Of a DNA stretch of 64,000 nt, positions 25,518 through 34,500 are shown piece by piece (the first letter of the stretch is position 1; every line of letters begins with the position of its first letter). This stretch comes from Monarcha castaneiventris obscurior. Lineage: Eukaryota > Chordata > Aves > Passeriformes > Monarchidae. Position numbers and translations under genes: made by a program. The notes under the pieces were generated by a model. It searched no databases and was not told the origin of the DNA. It saw nothing but the letters and a program-made list of their open reading frames with translations. The stretch spans positions 10,824,501 to 10,888,500 of the forward strand of contig JAMPIT010000484.1 of assembly GCA_026261815.1 (NCBI GenBank). Direction: 5' to 3'.

Positions 25518-28500
25518 GTGAGTGAGGGGCCCTGCACAGCTGGAAAGGGCAATGGCAGGATCCCGTTTCCCCAGCACAATGGGAACAGGGGACCCAGAAC
25601 ATTGCCAGGATCCCATTTCCCCAGCACACTGGGAACAGGGGACCCAGAGCAATGGCAGGATCCCGTTTCCCCAGCACACCGGGAACAGGGGACCCAGACA
25701 GGCACTCTCCAGCTGGGTCACAGAAGGGGGAAGAGGGATGGGCAGAGGGCAGGTGTCCTCCTGTTGCCAGACCCTCTGCAGCCCTCCCTGCTCTCCCCTC
25801 CATTAGATGTCAGCTGGCTGCCAATGGAGCAGGAAGCCATGGATTTCCTCCAGGCCTTTGTCAGGAGCCTCTACCAGGTAGCCGTGGCCAGTTCAAAGGC
25901 TACTGTGCCTGTGCAGTGTGCTGGCCAGGCAGAGCTGCTGTTGCCACGGGGCACTGCACCCCTGGGCTCCTGCTGGCTGAAGGTCCCCTCTCATGCTCCC
26001 TGGTTGTGTCTCTGTCCCTTGTCTGCCAGAGCGAGGATGACAAAAGGATGTTCATGCAGAACATCACCAGTGTGTGCACAAGTGCCTTGGACACTGACCA
26101 GTCAGTAAGTGTTGGATGATCTGCAGGAGTCCCCAGTCCCTCTGAGCTGCTCCCTGGCCACCCCATGCTGCCCCATGAGCAGGGAGTCAAGGCAGGGCAG
26201 GGTTTCAGCTTTGCTTTCCCACCCTGGTTCCTCCATCCCCTTTCTGTGCTCCGGCCACATCCAAAACCACAGGCTGCTGTGCTGCAGCAGGCTGCCTGCC
26301 CCTGGGGCTCTTCTGGACAACTCGGGCATCTTCCTCTGGCACTGGGAGTTCAGATCAGCCTCCTGGGCTGGGAGGGACAGCAGAATCACCACCACTACTC
26401 TCTGTCTTCCTTGCAGACCCTGCTTGCCATGGATGACATGCTGCAGGCAATGGTGTTCCAATCTCCTTCCTCCATGGATGTCGAGGAGCTGCAGCACATC
26501 CTGGAGGTCTGGCCTGTACAAAGAGTGGGTGCCCCAGGGCTGTTCCTCGCCCTGGAGGGGAAGGATTGCCCACTTCTGGGTGGGTGGTCCCCAGCCCTGA
26601 GCCATGCAGGCAGAGCATGCTGCAGGGAGGGTGCTCACCTTCCCCGGGGAAACAGGGACAGGCATCAGGCTCCTCCAGAGCGCAGTGGTGGCAGAGGATG
26701 GCAACTGCCTGGCCACAAGGATGGCCCGGGGCCTTTGTCCCCGGCCTGAGAGGACCCCAGGGGCAGGAGACCCCCAAGACTTGGCTCAGGGTCAGAGGAA
26801 GCCTTGAGGGACGGTGTGAGCCCAGTGCAAGAGCGGAGCCATGCTGCTGCTGCTGGAGTTGCTGTCTGCTCTCTTCCCAGGTGCTGCTGGACCTCACCAA
26901 TTCTGAGAACACAGCTGTGCAGGAGAGGGCCCTAGGCAGGATCCAGAGGCTGAGCCGTTCACTGGTCAGCTTTTCCACAAAGGATGTAAGGACCCCGCAC
27001 CCTCCAGCCAGGCCATGCCCCACTCCCTGCAGCTCTCCTTGCAGGGCTGCTGCCCAGCTGTGGCTGCTCCTGGATCCAGGCCTGGGCACACCTTGGGGTC
27101 AGGGTTCTGGCACCAGCTGCCTGCCTCAGCCCTTCTGCTGTTCTGCCTCCCTCACCCAGGGCTGGCGAGGTGAGATCACAGCAACCCAGATCCCCATCCT
27201 GGGACAGCTGCTGGTGCGTCTCCTCCGTTTCCAGCTTTCCAAGGGAAAGACTAGATACTACGCTTTGAAGGCTTTTTATAGCATCTGTGACTTCCTCTGG
27301 ATGGAAAAAAGTAAGAGCTCTTGAGGTGGGCTTCATCCCTCCTCACGTATTCCCAATGGCTCTGCTTCTCTTCCTGACTGCCTTTGCCCCTCCAGCTGCT
27401 TCCTGGAGCACCCCAGCTCTCAATTACTGCAGCAGCCAAGTGCTTTCCAAGTGTTCATGCTGGGTTCTCTGCTGCTCAACCTCCCTGCTTCTTTCCCCAC
27501 CCTGAATGCCACTGGGTTGGCGACTTCCCAAGCCAAAGCTGTCATTGATCACTGTGACCATGGAAGCCTTCCCCCGAAATCTCCTTGCCCACTTCATCCT
27601 GCTCCCTCACAGCAGATCTTGGGATGGTTTGGGAAGCAAAAGCTGCTGACTGATTGGTTCTCCCGTGCTTCCCCCACCCTTTAGGGAGGATGTCAGATCC
27701 CACCGAGAGAGGACACCTGCAACTACCTTTCACTCTCTTGCAGTGGTACAGCTTTGTCAGTGCCCAGATCAAGGTAATGAGTTCCCCTCCAGATGGGACT
27801 CGGCTCCAGGACATCAACAGGGGCCTTGTGCATGCAAAGGGACCCTCAATTGAATAAGTGGGGATGTCCCTGGTGAGAGGGTTCCTGCTGTCGCTGAGCA
27901 GGGACGCTCTGGTGTCCCAGCACAGCCCCAGCCCTCCTGGACACAAGATTCTCTGCAGGGCCAGCATCCCGTGCCTGTGAGCCCTCCTCATCCTCCCCTG
28001 TGCAGGAACTGCAGCCACTGCTGCCAGCTTTCATGTGGGTGCTCTCAGCAGTACCACCAGGGCTTCTTTTTGCTGCCAAGCCAAGCGGCACCATGGGGGC
28101 ACTCGGTGTGACAGGCCTTTGCTCCCTTCCTTCCTGCCACAGGCCTTGCAAGGGTACTTGGCACCTTGTGAGAAGACAGGCATCGTCCTTTCGGCCATTG
28201 AGGCAATGAGGGACTCCGATGCCTTTGACCATCGGGCAGCAAGGAACTTCCTGGACGTGGCCATGAGATCCGCTGAACTGTGGCTGACGGATGTAAGTGC
28301 CTGGATTGCCCTGCCCTTCACTCGGTCAGGCCGTGTCCCTCCTGCCTCCCTCCATGGCAAATCCCGGAGTCTCGTGCCCCTGAAGCCACCTGAAGGCAGC
28401 AGAGAGGGCTGGGAAGGGCAGCTGAGGACCAGGCCGTGTCCCCTGCAGGTGCCAATCATTGTGAGAGGCATCCGTGCATGCTTGGAGCACACCAGCCCAG

Positions 28501-31441
28501 CGTCAGACGTGCAGAGCCTCTACACCCTGCTTGGTGTGCTGGCTCGCGAGTTCCCCGGGGAACTGGTAGGCAGCATGTTGACCTCCGTGGCACCACACGA
28601 CAGGTATCAGCCCCAGCAGCCCCGAGGGAAAGGGGAAAGGCCCTGAAATCTGGCCCGGCTCTGCTCACCTGGGCATGGGGCCACGGCTGAGGCAGCCCTG
28701 CTGATGCAGCACTGTGTTTGCAGCACCTCCCTGGCCATGTGGGACGTGATGTATTCTCAGAACAACATCACGTCCAAGTTCTGGACGGAGCTGCAGGGAA
28801 GGATTCACTCCCAGGAGCAGCAGGACTGCGAGCTGTTCAGCCCCACTGTGCTGTACGCTATCAGAGTTTATAAGGTGGTAAGTGACCTGCCCTGGCTCAC
28901 CTTGGGGACAGGAGACACTCGGCACACGTGTCCTGCCCCTCTGTGCCAGCTCTTGCTCTCCAGTCGCTCCTCAGAGACTGCCAGTGGTCAGAGGCCGGGA
29001 GGAGCCTGCAAAGACCCCGTGGGGTGCATGGACGGGGCTGCCCACAGGATGGGCACCTGGCCCCAGTGCCCTCACCTGGAGCTGCCTCAGGGGAGCAGGA
29101 GCCCCACAGCTCCGCCAGCCTCTCAGCACCACCTTTGTTGCAGATGCTGAACCCCATCGACACCGAAATCCTGGAACTCCTCCAGGAGAACCAGATGAGT
29201 CCAAAGCTGGAATTGCTCTGGCTGCTACTTGCGGGTCTCAGCACCACCTTGGAGAGTCCTGAGAAGGTGAGCAAGGTGTTGAGTTGAGCCACACTGGCCA
29301 GAGACGTGGCTTGGCCTCAGCTGGGTATCAGGAGCTGGGTGGCGATTCCCAACACCCTCCCTGCCGTGGGCATGGCTGCTGGGTGCCCGGGAGCTTTCCA
29401 GGCCTGTAGGGTAACCAATCCATTGTCCTGGGCAGAAAAGGGGGGTGATCAAGCTGAGGACAGGGAGTTTCTGCTCTCCTGCCCTCCTCTCCCTGCTCTC
29501 CCTGCTCTCCCTGCTCTCCCCTTCCCTGCTCTCCACGTAGCTGGCTGCTGCCAGGTTGGCTTTGACTGCCTCACCAAGAGGAAACTTCTTCTTGCCTTCA
29601 TCCAGGCAAGAAGACTTCAGTTCCTGCTGCCAGATGTTGTGGAGCACCTGCAGCACCCTGAGAAAGCCATCAGGATGAAGGCCCTGCGGGTGTTCCAAAA
29701 TGTGGTGCATCACACAGAGAGAAAGGAGGCCAGCAGCATCGCTGTGCGGCTCTCAGAGCGGCTCCTGCTGCTCTTCGATGATGTATGGACGTTCAAACCA
29801 CCATCTTCTCCCTTCCTCCATCCCTTGAGGGATGTTTCCTGCCTCTGGGAAACCTCTGCTGGAGTTCTTGCTCACCGTGTCCTGTCCTCCCTGCCAGGAG
29901 TGCAGCGAGCTGCGAGAGTGCTCCATCCACCTCTTCACACACCTGGTGGAGTCTCTGGAGGGCAGGGACAAGAGGAGAATGAAGAAAAAAGCACGGAGGG
30001 GACTGGTGCCACTGCTGCTCCACATGAACGAGCAGACCCAGAGTGTGGCACAGGTGAGGGGCTCAAAGCTGGCCAGTGGTGACCCCATGGGGGTGGTCTT
30101 GGTGTTGTGGGCAAGGGCTGCTGGCCCACACTTGCCCTACCTGGCCCGGCAGCCTGTGCCCAGGCCTGAAGGCACCAAAAGGCTTCCCAGATTGCCCTGC
30201 AGGGCTTTGAGACCCTGCCCTTGCCCACCAGGGCTGTGCCCAAGAGTCTCCTAGGTGTTCTGGCCAGGATACATCCCAGGTCCTGAAGACAGGTTGAGCC
30301 CAGGCCTCGGACCTCTGCCCACCTGGACCTGAGGCACTCCTGGCTCTGGGATGCCTACCAGGGTCTCTGCGACTGCAGCCTGGCCAAGAGGAGGGGCACT
30401 TCAGATGCCCTTGCCCAGCCCTGGGGCCATGTCCCACTGTCTGCTGCTCGGCAGGTCTCCAGGAAAGCCCTCCTTGCCGTGGCTGGGATCCTGCAGTGGG
30501 GAGAGCTCCAGAAGTCCATCCAAACACAGCACCTGTGGCAGATCGCAGAGCGCCTGGTGAGGACAACCTTGGAACCCCGGGGTCCCCTGCCTGCAGCTGG
30601 CCCCAAGAGCTCCTCTCTGGGCACCTCCTCTCTTCCCAAGGCTTCTGAGGGAGTCCTCAGCACATCTGGCTCCTGGCAGATGGCGCAGAGGGATCTCAGG
30701 GCCCTCGGAGGCCACTCTGCCCGTGGCTGTCTCTGGTCACTGGCTGGAGGATGGGACTATCCTGGGTGGGAAGGGGAATGCTGGAAAGGGGGACTGGTCT
30801 GGCCAGCTGGGGAGGGCCCACATCAGCCCCGTGCCCTTGTGCTCTCGGCAGCTGGTGAAGGACAGGAGCAGGGCACAAGAGTACCTGCAGCAGAGCCTCC
30901 TGTACCTGAAGGACCCTCAGGCCACCATGCGAGAGGCGGCCATCAGGTTCATCGGTGAGCCCTAGGTTCCCTGTCTGGGCAGCCCGGCCCCCGTCCCTCA
31001 GCCCTGGGCAGGCCTCCCTCTGCCAGCCCTGCCCATGCAGGCGGCCTTGGTGGCTGCCTCTCTCAGTGCCACCCCCTGGGCTACTGGTGGTTCCCGGATG
31101 GTCCCTGGTGAGGGGGAGACCAGGGCCGGGGAACAAGGCCATGACAGAGCTCTGTGCCCAGGACTGGCCGCACGGCAGCTGCGGGACCGGAGCAGGGAGA
31201 CGCTCGATGAGATCGAGAGGGGTGAGTGGGGAGAATGGCCTGGGGGCACGCAGGAGGGGGTCTCTGCAGACACCAGGGCTCATCTCTGCTCTTTCCTTCG
31301 GTCACAGTCTTTCTGGCCATGGTGATGGTAGACCCTGAGCGCTCCATCCGGTCCCTGGCAGACCAGACCGTCCTGGTGCTGAGGGTTCTCGGTCCACAAC
31401 CAAGACCCAGAGGGATCCTGCGCGTGCTGTGCTGCCACTGA
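25400..31441 (+). CDS. Maestro heat-like repeat-containing protein (MROH family), multi-exon gene
   Basis: This is the one clear gene. At least 16 exons joined by GT-AG introns encode a predicted protein of about 650 residues, made of paired amphipathic helices typical of HEAT/ARM folds. Landmark peptides such as VSWLPMEQEAMDF, EKTGIVLSAIEAMRDS, IRMKALRVFQNV, ARRGLVPLLLHM and DPQATMREAAIRFIGLAAR match the avian MROH (often named MROH7-like or MROH2B-like) family as I know it. The cellular role of these bird copies is not established; HEAT solenoids usually act as protein-binding scaffolds. The start at 25400 was chosen for its strong context (A at -3, G at +4) and its link to exon 2. Exon phases agree throughout except across 27311-28142, where a bridging exon of length 2 modulo 3 is needed. 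No stop or frameshift is seen in any placed exon. Span covers introns; exact orthology to a named MROH member cannot be decided here. Confidence 0.88.
25551..25700. repeat. 50-bp minisatellite, three tandem copies in intron 1
   Basis: Three consecutive 50-bp units start at 25551, 25601 and 25651 and differ at only a few positions. Each unit carries a BamHI-like GGATCC and the phrase 'gggaacaggggacccag'. The array begins about 30 bases after the exon 1 donor and fills over half of the 289-bp intron. It produces repetitive minus-strand open frames that are artefacts. Confidence 0.93.
25807..25877 (+). CDS. MROH-like exon 2
   Basis: 71 nt, entering in phase 1 after a TTAG acceptor and leaving in phase 0 at a GTAGCC donor. 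It completes an Asp codon with exon 1 and encodes VSWLPMEQEAMDFLQAF followed by a few more residues. This Trp-Leu-Pro-x-Glu-Gln-Glu-Ala block is among the most recognisable family signatures. Confidence 0.88.
26030..26104 (+). CDS. MROH-like exon 3
   Basis: 75 nt, 25 codons, phase 0 to 0, between a CTGCCAG acceptor and a GTAAGT donor. It encodes a helix beginning SEDDKRMFMQNITSVC, equivalent to the Lys/Asp-rich helix that follows the WLP block in relatives. The following intron is only 312 bp and shows no sign of the helical block expected next. Confidence 0.85.
26417..26506 (+). CDS. MROH-like exon 4
   Basis: 90 nt, 30 codons, phase 0 to 0. A good CTTGCAG acceptor precedes TLLAMDDMLQAMVFQSPSS. 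The donor at 26507 (GTCTGG) is weak, but joining here gives a family-like ILE-VLLDLTNS junction. An alternative donor at 26525 (GTGGGT) keeps the frame and would add VWPVQR. The intron to exon 5 (374 bp) holds nothing else recognised. Confidence 0.8.
26881..26985 (+). CDS. MROH-like exon 5
   Basis: 105 nt, 35 codons, phase 0 to 0, with a CTTCCCAG acceptor and GTAAGG donor. It encodes VLLDLTNSENTAVQERALGR and the next helix, a typical HEAT hairpin with the conserved 'AVQERA' turn seen throughout the family. Confidence 0.88.
27160..27310 (+). CDS. MROH-like exon 6
   Basis: 151 nt, phase 0 in and phase 1 out, with a CACCCAG acceptor and a strong GTAAGAG donor. It encodes GWRGEITATQIPILGQLLVR and a second helix ending FLWMEK. 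The 'GEI...PILGQLL' helix corresponds to a conserved segment of avian MROH proteins. The phase 1 exit does not fit exon 8 directly: a direct join would run into a stop after a few codons. Confidence 0.85.
28005..28033 (+). CDS. Possible bridging micro-exon of MROH-like gene
   Basis: This 29-nt interval, between a TGTGCAG acceptor and a GTGGGT donor, restores the frame between exon 6 (phase 1) and the exon at 28143 (phase 0). It would encode an Ala/Thr-rich decapeptide. A 30-nt interval at 27744-27773, with a TCTTGCAG acceptor and GTAATG donor, could be used in addition without changing the frame. Neither resembles the longer linker I recall in relatives, so the true exon may be different, eroded or skipped. 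The remainder of the 832-bp interval 27311-28142 shows nothing else. Confidence 0.25.
28143..28292 (+). CDS. MROH-like exon 8
   Basis: 150 nt, 50 codons, phase 0 to 0, between TGCCACAG and GTAAGTG. It encodes YLAPCEKTGIVLSAIEAMRD and a second helix ending ELWLTD. This is one of the best conserved blocks in the family: Leu-x-Pro, x-Glu-Lys-Thr-x-Ile-Val-Leu and Ala-Ile-Glu-Ala-Met-Arg-Asp are all present. Confidence 0.93.
28449..28603 (+). CDS. MROH-like exon 9
   Basis: 155 nt, phase 0 in and phase 2 out, between CCCTGCAG and GTATCAG. It encodes VPIIVRGIRACLEHTSP, then a helix with LLGVLAREFPGELV. It continues directly from WLTD of the preceding exon, as WLTDVP does in relatives. Confidence 0.9.
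28724..28877 (+). CDS. MROH-like exon 10
   Basis: 154 nt, phase 2 in and 0 out, between TTTGCAG and GTAAGTG. It encodes TSLAMWDVMYSQNNITSKFW and a charged helix ending RVYKV. The Ala-Met-Trp-x-Val-Met motif is typical of the family. An NIT sequon lies inside, probably irrelevant for an intracellular protein. Confidence 0.9.
29144..29266 (+). CDS. MROH-like exon 11
   Basis: 123 nt, 41 codons, phase 0 to 0, between TTGTTGCAG and GTGAGC. It encodes MLNPIDTEILELLQENQMSP followed by an LLWLLLAGLSTT helix, the same position as the 'LRGLITLS' helix in relatives. The 339-bp intron after it contains a (CTCTCCCTG)n-like pyrimidine repeat at about 29471-29533. Confidence 0.85.
29471..29533. repeat. Pyrimidine-rich (CTCTCCCTG)n-like repeat in intron
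   Basis: Four or so imperfect copies of a 9-bp CTCTCCCTG unit upstream of the exon at 29606. It may strengthen the pyrimidine tract of that intron. It also generates spurious repetitive minus-strand frames. Confidence 0.8.
29606..29782 (+). CDS. MROH-like exon 12
   Basis: 177 nt, 59 codons, phase 0 to 0, between TTCATCCAG and GTATGG. It encodes ARRLQFLLPDVVEHLQHPEK, then IRMKALRVFQNVVHHTERKE and a helix ending LLLLFDD. This is the strongest HEAT-repeat exon, with the family's 'DVVEHLQ...IRMKAL.VF.NV' pattern intact. Confidence 0.94.
29898..30053 (+). CDS. MROH-like exon 13
   Basis: 156 nt, 52 codons, phase 0 to 0, between CCTGCCAG and GTGAGG. It encodes ECSELRECSIHLFTHLVESL, a basic stretch (RDKRRMKKKARRGL) and LVPLLLHMNEQTQSVAQ. 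The run of Lys/Arg followed by RGLVPL is a hallmark of these proteins. The next intron (401 bp) has nothing recognisable. Confidence 0.94.
30455..30556 (+). CDS. MROH-like exon 14
   Basis: 102 nt, 34 codons, phase 0 to 0, between CTCGGCAG and GTGAGG. It encodes VSRKALLAVAGILQWGELQK and an IQTQHLWQIAERL tail, matching the 'ALL.AA..L.W..L' helix and 'TQ..W.I.E.L' segment of relatives. Confidence 0.9.
30852..30954 (+). CDS. MROH-like exon 15
   Basis: 103 nt, phase 0 in and 1 out, between CTCGGCAG and GTGAGC. It encodes LVKDRSRAQEYLQQSLLYLK followed by DPQATMREAAIRFIG. The 'DRSRA.EYL.QSL.YLKDPQAT.REAA.RFIG' pattern is nearly invariant in avian MROH genes as I recall them. Confidence 0.95.
31162..31221 (+). 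CDS. MROH-like exon 16
   Basis: 60 nt, phase 1 in and 1 out, between TGTGCCCAG and GTGAGTG. It encodes LAARQLRDRSRETLDEIER, completing the FIG-LAAR join with the exon before it. Confidence 0.9.
31308..31441 (+). CDS. MROH-like last coding exon
   Basis: 134 nt including the TGA at 31439-31441, after a GGTCACAG acceptor. It encodes VFLAMVMVDPERSIRSLADQ, then TVLVLRVLGPQP and a short Arg/Cys-rich end (ILRVLCCH). The 'S.RSLA.QT.L.L' helix and the 'LCC' ending resemble family C-termini. Confidence 0.9.
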
Positions 31442-31480
31442 GCCTGGAACACGGGCCACTTTCCTTGAGGACCCGGGGAA

Positions 31481-31500
31481 TTAGATTAGATTAGATTAGA
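31481..31500. repeat. (TTAGA)4 microsatellite in 3'UTR
   Basis: Four perfect TTAGA units, with a near-copy at each edge, lie 40 bases after the stop codon of the MROH-like gene and just before its polyadenylation signal. Confidence 0.9.
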
Positions 31501-31514
31501 TTTGTAGTGAATTT

Positions 31515-31520
31515 AATAAA
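31515..31520 (+). terminator. Polyadenylation signal of MROH-like gene
   Basis: A perfect AATAAA 74 bases after the stop codon, followed by a T/G-rich stretch (about 31523-31542) suitable as a downstream element. It predicts a very short 3'UTR of roughly 95 bases. Confidence 0.8.
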
Positions 31521-31559
31521 ATTGTTGTAAATATGTTATTGAATAAGGCCTGGCCTGGC

Positions 31560-34500
31560 AGTGCCTTGGGCATGCTGAGCAGCCCAATGTCCGTTCCGGT
31601 CTTGCCCCTCCATTCCTCCAGTCCCTGGCTGCTTGGACACTAACTCCTCACTGAGCTCCTCATGAGCTGGACATCTGGGCAGGATCAGATTTGGAGTGCA
31701 GGGTGCTGATGCTTCATGGGCTGCTTAGGAGAGATTTCGAACCCAAAATACATCTGCACCACCCTCGGTAAGGGCCTGCTTCTCTTTGGACCACCTGTTG
31801 GGTGATGCTCAGGTTTGTGGATCCTGTCCATTCGAGCAAAATGAAACCAGGCTTGGTTTGGGGCAATGACGTTCCTCCAGGACCGAGGGGGCCTTTGAGG
31901 GAGACATGATTCCTGTCCCTGTGCTCAGCCATGCATCCCTGAGGCTCACCAGGTTCATGCTCTCCTCTCTGCAGTCATGAACACAAAAAGCCTTTGGGCT
32001 GCTGCCAGAACAAGTCCCCAAGAACTCTGCCTTGGCCCGCTCCTGTTACTTACAGAAGTTTCTGACACAGAATTGCCTTCCCAAAACCTCCTGCCTGCCC
32101 TTCAGACATTAACCTCACATCATCTCTACCCAGAGCAAACCGAGAAGCTCAGGCTGGAAAGCAGCAGGTACAGTAGAGGATGCAGGCAGAAGGCAGAATC
32201 AATGACTTTAAGAGAAAAACTACAATCACACCCCATGGTGTCTCAAAAAAAAAGCTGTATCCCAGTTAACAGAGGAGAGAATCACACTTTTTTTTCCACC
32301 AGCCAGTGACTTAAATTGATCTAATGTAGGAAGTCATCCTGACTAATCCTAATTTTATGGAGTCTAATGGCCATCACTTAGCTGCGATCACACTTTACCC
32401 AGTGTGTGAAAGAGGCACAGGTCGAGTTAGGGTGGACACGGAGGCCAGCGAGATATTATCTGCTTTACAGCTGTTGAAAATGAGGCAGGAAAGGTGGCTG
32501 GAGGGGAATAAACCCACCCTGACTGAGCAAGGCAGTTCCTTAGCACATCACAAACTGCATGAACACATCCTGAGCAGCTGCAGAGATCTCTGCTCCGTAC
32601 TGGTTTTTAAAGATTACTCTCCCTGTAATCTGCCTTTTACATGGCCCATGACAAAAGGCCTCTGATTAAGCATTTTTTTGCTTTGTTACACTTCTGGGTG
32701 AAAGGGGTGCTCCTGAAAATAAAACAAATTAATAAAACTGAAAGGAGGACTGGTTGTGGGCCCACAGTGCTGGAGGCTCCTCAGTGTCTGGTCCAAACCT
32801 GCTGGAATTTAAGCCATAACTCACTCTGGGTCAAATGCAACATTTTACTCAACCAGAAATAAATAATTTAATTTTAGGCTTTGGGAAACTTAATTGTAGC
32901 TCTATGAAACATTCATATAAAAAAACCCACTTAGATTACTTTTTTCCTACTTTGAGGAAAAGTATTTAAGTACTTTAAAACAGAGCCCATTCACCAAAAC
33001 AGACAAAGCTGCAAAATTATTTGGCTAACCCATGCCTGCAATTCAATAAAATGCTTATGAGCTAGTCCATCCAGCTTTACTATCAAAGGAAAGTAAGCTT
33101 CTCATTTAAGTTTCTTTTTCCAGTGGGATTTTACAGAGCTTAGAAGAGACTTTTTTTTTTTCTAATTTTCTTTAAAAATTAGCTAAGAATTAGCTTTATA
33201 AGGGCCGTGGTGGCTGCAGGGGGAACAAGCAAATTAAACTTACTAAAACCAAAACCAACAAACACAGCAACATTTCCCCAATGCTTTCCCTGCGCTTGGG
33301 GAAAGATCAAATAGAATGCCACAGTACATGGGGAGCCCATCTCCTCTCCCTTCAGCAATCCAAGTGCTCGTTTTTCCATCAGTGAGGACATGCTTCCCAG
33401 CCATCACAGCTTGTACTGATCCACTGCCGTTTAGCAATCCAGGCCACACACACAGCTTCAGCTCAAAGCTCTGATTTTCTGCTTTCCCTTAGGACAAGTG
33501 AAACACTGCATTACACAAACGTAGTACAAGCAAGTGGCATCTCTGCTGAACGGCGTGGACGATGCTTGCAGGGCACATGCATGGCTGGAAGGTTAAGTCC
33601 TGAAGTGATGAAGTGACAAAGTGAGGAAGGATGGGGAGAAGAACTCCTCTTTCATCCATGATGGCCATTGTGCTCTGGTAGGGAGGAGAGGCATTTTTTA
33701 ACTCATGGAATATAAACAGCATATAAAATAGTGTTGCTAAAGGGTGGAAGATTAACACGTCTGAACATCTCTGAGAACTCTGCTTTTGGGAGGGCTTGTT
33801 GGCACGTTGGCAGTGGAAGGGACGGAGCAGAGGGAGTTCAGTCCCAGAAAGCACATCTGCAGTGCCAGGCACAGACACCTGAGCCAGCAAGGGGGTAAAT
33901 GTCCCCATGGCTTGTCAAGATAAAACCCTCAGCTTGGTAAGCAAGGCAGTGCCTGTCACATACAGCAGAATAAGTTTTTCCCTCTAAAAAAGTGATTCCA
34001 CAGCTCCCAGGTGACCAAGCAGAGGTAACCTGGATTGCAGAGCATTGCTGGTACAACTGCACATGACGTAAATCCTCTTTAGAGGTCTTTTGCTGCCTGG
34101 GAGAATTGGTTCTCCTTCATCTCGGAGGGAATTTTTCACAAGTCCTGGATCCATTAGCAGTCCAAACACACATCTGTTTTTTATGGCTCCACCCAGTTCT
34201 CATCCAGGGAACTGAACAAAAATTTTGGTTAATGAAGAGTTCAAAGTCTGGATTAGCTGTTTGTTCCAACTGGTTCCTGAATTAAGCAGCCAGACTGGAA
34301 AGTCAGAAGCCTCTCAGTGAGCAACTGGCCAAGACCCTGTACCTGTAAATCTGACGAGCTGAATTCTGCTCTTCTTTGCCCTCCTGCATACACACCTGAA
34401 AAGGTCAGGGAAATCACTTCATCCTGACAACTGGAGTAGCAGGCAAAAGCAGAGAGACCTGAAAGACCCCTGTGTTTTTCAAGTTTATACATTGCTGTTC

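Noticed and set aside
25228..25803. Minus-strand frames of 140-191 codons with repeated Gly-Asn-Gly-Ile-Leu segments
   Set aside because: They lie opposite MROH exons and the 50-bp minisatellite; repetition comes from the array.
26105..26416. Searched for a hidden exon between exons 3 and 4
   Set aside because: No stretch resembles the expected helices and has usable splice sites.
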